From an uncultured Bacteroidales bacterium (lineage in GTDB: Bacteria > Bacteroidota > Bacteroidia > Bacteroidales > UBA932): DNA of 10,768 bases. How positions within the stretch are numbered: position 1 is the first letter of the stretch; each line of letters starts with the position of its first letter. A model generated the notes under the pieces. That model ran no database searches. It was not told where the DNA came from and worked only from the letters and a program-made list of their open reading frames with translations. The position numbers were made by a program, and so were the translations under genes. The stretch lies in contig CAKVDS010000059.1 in NCBI GenBank assembly GCA_934726455.1, positions 1 to 10,768 on the forward strand, in the 5' to 3' direction. Shown here piece by piece: positions 1 to 6,596 of the stretch.

Positions 1-1930
1 CCCATTTCTGGCTGAGCCACGGTGCGCCGGCACGGTTGAACATGTGTGCCATCCCGGTGCCCGGCTGGTTGCCGTAGTCGGTCCAGTTGTACTGTTTCAT
101 GTCAGGATCTGAATAACGGAAGAACCCTCCCGGCTCGCTGAGCCTGAACTGCTCGTCGAGACGCTTTATATATTTGTCCCGGCCGCCGAAAAGCTCCATC
201 AGGCCCGGGACATCGTGCGGTACAAAGTGCGAATAAATGGCCGCGTTGCTCTCGCAGAACCCGTCCTTCTCGGAAATTTCGAGAGGGTCGAAGTTCTTGA
301 AAAACTTCCCGTCCACTCCGCGTGCGTTCATGAAGCCCACGGACGGATCCCAGACATTGCGGTAGTTCCGGGAGCGTGCCATGAAGAACCCGTAGTCGTC
401 CGTCTTCCCGAGGGCCTTGGCCAGCTGGGCGAGGCACCAGTCCTGATAGGCATATTCCAGGGTCATGGAAGCCCCTGTGGTGTGCATGGCTTTCACTCCC
501 GGCCTGCCGTCCGGCACGTAGCCGCGCTCCTCGTAGTAAGCCATCCCTCCGGAAACTGCATCCTTGCGGTGGTCGTAGCCGGCATGGTCGCGGATGCCGC
601 CGCGGAAAGCGTTTTTGCGGAGCCCCTCGTAGGCGAGCTGCGCGTCATAGCCGCGGATGCCTTTGTTGTAGGCCGCCGCGAAGAAGCTCACTGCCGGGTC
701 GCCGATCATCACGTATGTGTAGTTTCCTCCGGACGGGCCGCGCGGGATGAGGCCTCCGTTGCGGTAGTAGTCCAGCATCGTGTTGCAGAAATCGTCCACG
801 ATTTCAGGGTATACGAGAGTCCAGAGTATGTCCAGCGACCAGTGGCTGCCCCACCAGGCGTCGAAATTGTGGTGGTTATACAATGGCTTCCCGTCGGGGC
901 CGCAAGGGATTCTCCTGACGACGGGTGCGTCACCTGTGAGATCCATATAGTGTCCGTCGGCATCGCTCACGATGTGCCTGCCGAGCAGGGCATGCCAGAG
1001 GTCGGTGTACATCTTGATCTGCTGTTCGTCAGTGCCTCCGCTGATGTCGATCCTGCCGAGTTTCTCGTTCCACTCGTCATAAGCGGCCTTGCGTGTTCCG
1101 TCGAAGTCCCAGCCCGGGAGCTCGGCGTGCATGTTGGCTCTGGCGTTCTCCACACTCGTGTAGGAAATGGCCACTTTCATCAGCACCTGCTCTCCTTCTC
1201 CGGTGGAGAACCTGACGGCGAGGCCGGCATCCTTGCCGGACACACGTGCCGGGACGGTGTTCCTGATGATGCTGCCCTCGCGCCAGCAGATGACTTCGGA
1301 GGCAGGCTTTGAGAGTTCGGCCCAGAAATACACGGGTGTGTCTTTCGGCCTGCGTCCGGTGGCCTCCATTATTTCCCATCCGGCTATGGTGTGGTCATCC
1401 ACCTGCCATACTTCAGAGTAGGAGGTCGGACCGTGGGCGAGGAAAGCCCCGCTGTCGAAGATGATCGTGCTTTCTCTGCCCTTCGGAAAGGTGTAGCGGT
1501 GCATGCCGACCCTTGTCGTGGCTGTCAGTTCGGTCGTGATTCCGTAGTCGTCCAGATGTATCTTGTGGTAGCCCGGTTTCGCGATCTCGCCTTCGTGCCT
1601 GAAAGCCGAGCGGTAGGCGTCCATGCCCAGATGACCCTTGAATTCGCCTGTCGTCGGCATCACAGCCACTCCGGACATCTGCCAGTTGTGGATGTGGCTG
1701 AAGCAGCGAACATGCAGTGAATCATATAGATAACCCGAACCCCAGGAGTGTGCGGTGCCGGTATCCGGGCTCAGGCTCACCATCCCGAAGGGGAGCGAGG
1801 CCGAGTCGAAGAAGAACCACCGTGAACGGTGGCTGTCGATGAACGGGTTGACCTTGTCCACGTACCCGTCCCCGGCAAAGGCCGGCAGGGCTATGGTGAG
1901 ACAGGCGAGGGAATATAGTAATCTTCTCAT
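1..1930 (-). CDS. Divergent GH92 family alpha-mannosidase-like glycosidase, exported; 3' end outside window
   Basis: The frame is open from an ATG at 1930-1928 to the left edge, giving 643 residues; the C-terminus is missing because the window ends. The N-terminus (MRRLLYSLACLTIALPAFAG) is a signal peptide, with likely cleavage after AFA. GH92 hallmarks follow: VNPFID near residue 27, LPFGMVSLSPDTG around 46-58, FSHIHNWQMSG around 75-85, CESNAAIYSHFVPHD with Glu560 as likely catalytic acid, and NRAGAPWLSQKW at the visible end. GH92 enzymes are calcium-dependent exo-alpha-mannosidases with an N-terminal beta-sandwich and a C-terminal (alpha/alpha)6 barrel, commonly about 750 residues. The base aspartates expected near the C-terminus would be off-window. 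The start overlaps the stop of the lyase-GH3 gene by 4 bases (ATGA), indicating co-transcription. Several motifs differ from the common GH92 form: DSHRSRWFFFDSA replaces the usual glycine-rich loop, and NQP (621-623) replaces NEP. Linkage specificity, and even mannose as substrate, are therefore uncertain. Confidence 0.9.
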   Translation of the reverse strand, partial: MRRLLYSLACLTIALPAFAGDGYVDKVNPFIDSHRSRWFFFDSASLPFGMVSLSPDTGTAHSWGSGYLYDSLHVRCFSHIHNWQMSGVAVMPTTGEFKGHLGMDAYRSAFRHEGEIAKPGYHKIHLDDYGITTELTATTRVGMHRYTFPKGRESTIIFDSGAFLAHGPTSYSEVWQVDDHTIAGWEIMEATGRRPKDTPVYFWAELSKPASEVICWREGSIIRNTVPARVSGKDAGLAVRFSTGEGEQVLMKVAISYTSVENARANMHAELPGWDFDGTRKAAYDEWNEKLGRIDISGGTDEQQIKMYTDLWHALLGRHIVSDADGHYMDLTGDAPVVRRIPCGPDGKPLYNHHNFDAWWGSHWSLDILWTLVYPEIVDDFCNTMLDYYRNGGLIPRGPSGGNYTYVMIGDPAVSFFAAAYNKGIRGYDAQLAYEGLRKNAFRGGIRDHAGYDHRKDAVSGGMAYYEERGYVPDGRPGVKAMHTTGASMTLEYAYQDWCLAQLAKALGKTDDYGFFMARSRNYRNVWDPSVGFMNARGVDGKFFKNFDPLEISEKDGFCESNAAIYSHFVPHDVPGLMELFGGRDKYIKRLDEQFRLSEPGGFFRYSDPDMKQYNWTDYGNQPGTGMAHMFNRAGAPWLSQKW

Positions 1931-4900
1931 TTTATGTTGAATGAACTTTTGAGTCTTATGTCAGTGGATGATGCTCCGATCATCACATCGAAGCGGCCGG
2001 GTTCGACGGTGAAACGCATGCCGGAATCCCAGAGGCCGAGGTCCTGCGGGGTGAGGGTGAATGAGACTTCCCGGCTTTCTCCCGGAGCGAGGCTGATGCG
2101 CTCGAAGCCCCTGAGCACCTTGGTGTAGGTGGTGACGCTGCTCACCACATCGTTGATGTACAGCTGGACGACTTCGTCCCCGGCACGGCTGCCGCTGTTG
2201 GTGACGGTGCAGCGGACTTCTATGCTGCCCTCCGGGGTCTGCTCGCGCGGACTGACGGAGAGGTCAGAGTACTCGAAAGTGGTGTAGCTCAGCCCATGGC
2301 CAAAAGGGTAGAGGGCGCCCCATACGGAGGTCTCGCATGATTCGTCGGAACCCGGTTTGAACGGGAAGGCGAAAGGTATCTGCCCGACGCTCTTGGGGAA
2401 GGTGACTGCAAGGCGCCCGCCGGGATTGTTGTCGCCGAATATGGTTTCGGCTACGGCCTGGCCGCAGAATTCTCCCGGAAACCAGCCGTGGATGATGGCC
2501 TTGACGTGGCGGTCGGCCCAGTTGATGGTCGATGCCCTTCCGTCGAGAAGAACCAGCACCATCGGTTTCCCGGTTGCCACGACCGCTTCCATGAGTTCCT
2601 GCTGCCTGCCCGGCAGATCCAGACTGGTGCGGGACCGGTCTTCCCTGACTGTGAGTTCGTTGCCGCCGAGCACGAGTATGACGGCATCGGCTTTCTTGGC
2701 TGTTTTTACAGCTTCTTTGAGAAGACGCTTTTCGTCTGCCGTCTTCTCGAAGTTCATGAGTTCGCTCTCCGGGAAATGCGGGTCTATGATCTCGCAGCCT
2801 TTCGCATAGCTGACTTTGCTTCCCGGGAGAAGTTCGCGGACACCTTCCAGCACGGTCTTTATCGGAGCTGCTGCCGGGCCGTAGCGGCATATGAGCTGTT
2901 CCCTCTCGTCGGCGTTCGGGCCGATGACGGCTATGTGCCTGATGTCCTTGGACAGAGGGAGCATGCCGCCCTCATTCTTGAGCAGCACCATCGATTCCCT
3001 TGCGGCACGCAGCGAAAGAGCCTGATGCTCAGGGCTGTGAACTTCCTTGAGGGCCTGATTGCCGTCGCCCCTGTACGGGTTGTCGAAGAGGCCGAGGCGG
3101 AACTTGACCCTGAGTATGTCGGCTACCCTCTCATCGAGAGTCTCCATGCTGACTTTGCCGTGACGGACAGCGTCCCTGAGCGGAAGTACGAAGGATTCCG
3201 GGGTGCGGAAGGTGGTGCGGACATTGAGGCCGGCGTTGACGCATTGTGCCACAGCGTCTTCGTAAGAGTCCACGACTTTATGTTTGTCGTAGAGGAATTC
3301 TACGGCCTCGCTGTCGGAGACCACATAACCTCTGAATCCCCACTGTTTGCGGAGCAGGTCGGTGAGGAACCAGCTGCTGCCGCTCACAGGGACTCCGTCG
3401 TAATCGTTGTATGAGCTCATCACGCCGAGCGCACCGGCTTCAGTGAAGGCCACGCGGAACGGGTCGAGGTAGAGCGTGCGCATCTCGCGCGGGGCCACCT
3501 TCGGGTCGGTACGGGTCTTGCCGTCACGCCCTCCGACAGGGATGCTGTAGACGGCAAAATGTTTCGGGGTGGACACGACTCCGCCCTTCTGGAGGGAGAG
3601 GATCATTCTCTTTCCGAGCTGGCCCACAAGATACGGGTCTTCTCCGTAGGTCTCTACGCAGCGTCCCCAACGGGGGTCTTGGGCGATATCCAGAATAGGG
3701 GAGTATATATTGGTATAGCCGAGCAGGTAAGCTTCCCGGGCTTCGACCTTGCCGATCTCGGATATGAGCTCCTTGTCCCATGTGGCTCCCTGTCCGCACT
3801 GGGCAGGGAAATATGTCGCTCCGACGCTGCACAGGCCCCTGATGCCCTCGTTGGTGAAGTCCACGGGGATTCCGAGCCTTGTCTGCTCCACGAACCATCT
3901 CTGGATGGTGTGGAGAGCATCGACATGCTTTGTGAAGTCGGCTGCGTACGGTGAAGACGGGTTATTGACCCCGTTGTGCTCCTCGTCTATGTTGCCCACT
4001 CCGTCCTTCCATATCTCCTTGCTCCATTCCGGAGTAGGCAGTTCATCCTTGAGCACGCGGCCTGTGCCGTAGAGAGTCACCATCTGGCAAGTCTTCTCTT
4101 CGAGCGTCATCTTTGAGAGAAGGTCTCTGACCCTCTCCTCTTCCGGGGCGGAAGGGTCTTCGTAGAGGTCTTTGACTCCGTTCTTGTTGAAGTCAATCCA
4201 TCCGTCCTTGTAGATGCCGCCGTCCCCGAGCCAGAAGAGCAGGGTGCCGAATCCCGGATTGTCACAGGTCCAGGCCTGCCCCTCCGGGCGGATTTTCTCC
4301 AGGACTTGAGCCGTGTACGGCATCTTCAGTCCCTTGCGGGCGACGAAGTGGGCGTAGGCGATCTCGAATACCGCGCGGAACTGTCCGCGGCCATGAGGGC
4401 TGATCTTGTCCCACTTGCAGTATTTGCCTGTCTTGTCTGTCCATTTGAAGAACGGCATGTTGTCATCGCCCAGATTGTAGCGGGAGAGGTATTCGTAGCA
4501 GGTCATCAGCCTGTTGTCCAGGGCTGAATAGAGATCCTTGCCTTGTTTCCATGCCACTTCACAGATCTCCGCCATGCAGCCGAGGGCCAGCATGCAGTGC
4601 GGCTGGTCGCGTCCGCTCTCCTGAAGCTGGCCGGAAGGAGCGGTGTAGTTGGGGAGAGAGCCGTTGTCATAGCCGGCTTCGAGGTATCTTTTTATCGCAT
4701 CTTCGTAGAGTGCCCGGTCATCGAGGAACACTCCCATCCCGATCATGCCCTTGAGGACGGAGAGCCCCCAGTTACCGTTGGTGTAGGCTGGTGTGGCGTG
4801 GAACTTCGTGAAAACAGGGATGAACGCCTCGCGCAGCATGGTCTCCATGGCGCGGGTGTCATCTTCCGTCCAGCCGTTCTTGTAAGTGCTTGAGGGATAG

Positions 4901-5361
4901 GTGTGGCGCATCAATTCGGCCGCGTTGGTGATGATGAAGCCCTGAAGCCCGGCGCACAGGGGATCGTCCCTCGGGGTGATCTTCCTCAGCACCGCCGAGT
5001 ACTTACGGATGATTTCCATGGCTTTGTCGGCATGGGCCTTGTCGGCTGTGGCCGTCCATATCAGGGCATTGTAGTACGCGGCGTTGAAGTCGTCCTCGCA
5101 AGGCTTCTTGGTCCAGCCGTACTCGTCCGCCCTTGAGATGATCGGGAACGGTCCCTGGACCTTGTAGTCAGCTGATGATTTTGGGTCCGAGATGAGTTTT
5201 TCCCAGGAGCCGTACGCCGGCTGCGTCCTGTCTTCCACATACGTGCGTATGCGTGAGAGATCCTGGGCATCGTGCAGAATCCCGGGGTGCACAAAATCCT
5301 GCCCCGTGGCCGGCATCGCAGCCATTATGAGCAGCGAAAAAAGCAATCTTTTCAGTTTCAT
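1927..5361 (-). CDS. Exported fusion of an alginate-lyase-like module and a GH3 beta-glycosidase
   Basis: The protein has 1144 residues from the ATG at 5361. A GTG 36 bases upstream (5397) is in frame, but the ATG places a signal peptide (MKLKRLLFSLLIMAAMPATG) exactly at the N-terminus, so I prefer it. Residues about 22-375 resemble the alginate-lyase-like alpha/alpha-toroid family (Pfam Alginate_lyase type): HPGIL near the start, NGNW at 195-198, QLQESGRDQPH at 245-255, and CDNPGFGTLLF near the end. Residues from about 388 form a complete GH3: an Asp/Asn-rich loop (DFNKNGVKDLYED, 390-402), RVRDLLSKMTLEEK, KHF near 600, and GFRGYVVSDSEAV with nucleophile Asp683. The C-terminal GH3 domain runs from about 790, with Glu907 in VREDRSRTSLDLPG as a possible acid/base. 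PFGHGLSYTTF lies near 1019, followed by a fibronectin-III-like domain. It probably acts in the periplasm on beta-linked sugars and a uronate-containing chain. Substrates cannot be read from sequence. It is first in an operon with the GH92 gene. Confidence 0.92.
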   Translation of the reverse strand: MKLKRLLFSLLIMAAMPATGQDFVHPGILHDAQDLSRIRTYVEDRTQPAYGSWEKLISDPKSSADYKVQGPFPIISRADEYGWTKKPCEDDFNAAYYNALIWTATADKAHADKAMEIIRKYSAVLRKITPRDDPLCAGLQGFIITNAAELMRHTYPSSTYKNGWTEDDTRAMETMLREAFIPVFTKFHATPAYTNGNWGLSVLKGMIGMGVFLDDRALYEDAIKRYLEAGYDNGSLPNYTAPSGQLQESGRDQPHCMLALGCMAEICEVAWKQGKDLYSALDNRLMTCYEYLSRYNLGDDNMPFFKWTDKTGKYCKWDKISPHGRGQFRAVFEIAYAHFVARKGLKMPYTAQVLEKIRPEGQAWTCDNPGFGTLLFWLGDGGIYKDGWIDFNKNGVKDLYEDPSAPEEERVRDLLSKMTLEEKTCQMVTLYGTGRVLKDELPTPEWSKEIWKDGVGNIDEEHNGVNNPSSPYAADFTKHVDALHTIQRWFVEQTRLGIPVDFTNEGIRGLCSVGATYFPAQCGQGATWDKELISEIGKVEAREAYLLGYTNIYSPILDIAQDPRWGRCVETYGEDPYLVGQLGKRMILSLQKGGVVSTPKHFAVYSIPVGGRDGKTRTDPKVAPREMRTLYLDPFRVAFTEAGALGVMSSYNDYDGVPVSGSSWFLTDLLRKQWGFRGYVVSDSEAVEFLYDKHKVVDSYEDAVAQCVNAGLNVRTTFRTPESFVLPLRDAVRHGKVSMETLDERVADILRVKFRLGLFDNPYRGDGNQALKEVHSPEHQALSLRAARESMVLLKNEGGMLPLSKDIRHIAVIGPNADEREQLICRYGPAAAPIKTVLEGVRELLPGSKVSYAKGCEIIDPHFPESELMNFEKTADEKRLLKEAVKTAKKADAVILVLGGNELTVREDRSRTSLDLPGRQQELMEAVVATGKPMVLVLLDGRASTINWADRHVKAIIHGWFPGEFCGQAVAETIFGDNNPGGRLAVTFPKSVGQIPFAFPFKPGSDESCETSVWGALYPFGHGLSYTTFEYSDLSVSPREQTPEGSIEVRCTVTNSGSRAGDEVVQLYINDVVSSVTTYTKVLRGFERISLAPGESREVSFTLTPQDLGLWDSGMRFTVEPGRFDVMIGASSTDIRLKSSFNIK

Positions 5362-5447
5362 ATCTACATATACGGACAGTGCCGTTGTTTTACTCACTCC
5401 ATCGAAAATAAAAATTATTTGAGTATTTTTACGCTGTTGCGCGTAAT
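5362..5447. promoter_or_regulatory. Divergent intergenic region with shared promoters (inferred)
   Basis: These 86 bases separate the two divergent start codons and must hold the promoters of both arms unless transcription enters from further away. The core at 5404-5431 is strongly AT-rich against GC-rich flanks. Near matches to the Bacteroidota -7 element TAnnTTTG occur on both strands: TATTTTTA at 5424-5431 on the plus strand and TATTTTCG at 5410-5403 on the minus strand, each with one mismatch. I see no convincing TTTG -33 element at the right distance, so exact promoter positions are not supported. This is also the most natural place for the AraC-type domain of the adjacent HTCS to bind, but I cannot identify its operator. 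Confidence 0.5.
5429..5446 (+). promoter_or_regulatory. Perfect 6-bp inverted repeat just before the GH43 start codon
   Basis: TTACGC at 5429-5434 and GCGTAA at 5441-5446 are exact reverse complements around a 6-base spacer (TGTTGC). The repeat ends two bases before the ATG at 5448. It could be a protein-binding dyad in the promoter region or a small hairpin in the mRNA leader that limits access to the start. If translation instead begins at the second ATG (5469), the hairpin would lie 22 bases upstream. A 6-bp dyad can arise by chance, so the function is speculative. Confidence 0.35.
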
Positions 5448-6596
5448 ATGAATAAAAACCTGTTTACAATGAAATTTTTCCTTACACTTGCGGCGGCCCT
5501 GTCACTTGTGCTGCCGGCCTCTGCCCAGCGCAGCTCTTTCAGACCGGGGGAAATCTGGCCTGACGACAAGGGAGTACATATCAACGCCCACGGGGGCGGG
5601 GTGCTCCTGCATGATGGAGTTTATTATTGGTTCGGGGAACACAAGACTGCCGGGCGCGCCGGCAACCAGGCCCATGTCGGGGTGCATTGCTATTCATCCA
5701 CGGACCTGTACAACTGGAAAGACGAGGGCATAGCATTCAAGGTGAGCTCTGACCCGGAGTCCCCGGTGGCGGACGGATGTATACTGGAGCGTCCCAAGGT
5801 TATCTACAATGCCGGGACGGGCAAGTTCGTGATGTGGTTCCACCTGGAGCCGAAAGGTGCCGGGTATGGCGGGGCGATGGTCGGGATAGCGCAGGCCGAC
5901 AATGTTACCGGGCCGTACAGTTTCATCAGGGCCACCAGGACGGTGATCAGGACCTGGCCTGTCAACGTGCTCCCGCTGCACAAGGTACGTCCGGAGGGGG
6001 CCAACTGGAGCGAAAGGCCCAACCTCGCCAAGGGGGAGCACCCGGACTCTGTCAACACTCTCGGGCGCGACTTCGAGAAGGGACAGCATTCACGTGATAT
6101 GACCCTCTTCGTCGATGACGACGGCAAGGCCTACCACATCTGCTCTTCAGAATCCAACAGCGTCATCCATATTGCCGAACTGACTGATGACTATCTTGAT
6201 TTCAGCGGCAAATACGTCCGTGCGTTTATCGGGGACAGGATGGAGGCTCCGGCCATATTCAAGAAAGACGGGCTGTACTATTTCATGGGCTCCGAGTGCA
6301 CGGGCTGGAGGCCTAATCCGGGACACTCCGCCGTGGCCCCGTCCATCTGGGGGCCGTGGACACAGCTTGGCAACCCTTGCGTGGATGCCGACAGCGAGAC
6401 CACCTACCGTTCGCAGAGCACATTCTTCATCCCTGTGGCCGGCAAGAAGGACGCCTACATATATATGGGCGACCGCTGGACTCCGGACAACGCCATAGAC
6501 GGACGTTATGTGTGGCTGCCTGTGGAGTTTGAGGACGGGCGTTTCATCCTGCACTGGCGTGACGAATGGGATCTGTCGATTTTTGACAAGAAATGA
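5448..6596 (+). CDS. Exported GH43-like glycosidase, possibly of the exo-beta-1,3-galactanase-like clade
   Basis: The protein has 382 residues and fits a single five-bladed beta-propeller. The N-terminus (MNKNLFTMKFFLTLAAALSL then VLPASAQ) is a signal peptide. An in-frame ATG at 5469 (residue 8) would give an equally good one, so the start is uncertain by 7 residues. Family features are INAHGGGVLLHDGVYYWFGE (residues 46-65), SRDMTLFVDDDGKAYHI with Asp217 as the probable pKa modulator, and MEAPAIFKKDGLYYFMGS with Glu266 as probable general acid. The usual GH43 N-terminal catalytic-base Asp is not seen; NAHGGG occupies that region. Gln323 in YRSQSTFF lies 57 residues after Glu266, a position compatible with the glutamine proposed as base in GH43 subfamily 24 exo-beta-1,3-galactanases. 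GH43 also includes arabinofuranosidases and xylosidases, so galactan is only the leading guess. The stop overlaps the HTCS start by 4 bases (ATGA), placing it upstream in the same transcript. Confidence 0.88.
   Translation: MNKNLFTMKFFLTLAAALSLVLPASAQRSSFRPGEIWPDDKGVHINAHGGGVLLHDGVYYWFGEHKTAGRAGNQAHVGVHCYSSTDLYNWKDEGIAFKVSSDPESPVADGCILERPKVIYNAGTGKFVMWFHLEPKGAGYGGAMVGIAQADNVTGPYSFIRATRTVIRTWPVNVLPLHKVRPEGANWSERPNLAKGEHPDSVNTLGRDFEKGQHSRDMTLFVDDDGKAYHICSSESNSVIHIAELTDDYLDFSGKYVRAFIGDRMEAPAIFKKDGLYYFMGSECTGWRPNPGHSAVAPSIWGPWTQLGNPCVDADSETTYRSQSTFFIPVAGKKDAYIYMGDRWTPDNAIDGRYVWLPVEFEDGRFILHWRDEWDLSIFDKK

Noticed and set aside
215..1312. Plus-strand open frame of 365 codons
   Set aside because: It is antisense to the GH92 gene, whose translation shows clear family motifs throughout. 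The plus-strand product has no recognisable motif and reflects the GC-rich antisense of a real gene.
2488..3414. Plus-strand open frame of 308 codons
   Set aside because: It lies fully antisense to the GH3 module, including the nucleophile region, and encodes no recognisable domain.
5362..5397. Upstream GTG at 5397 as the start of the lyase-GH3 gene
   Set aside because: It would add 12 residues before an already complete signal peptide starting at the ATG at 5361 and would use much of the short divergent intergenic gap.
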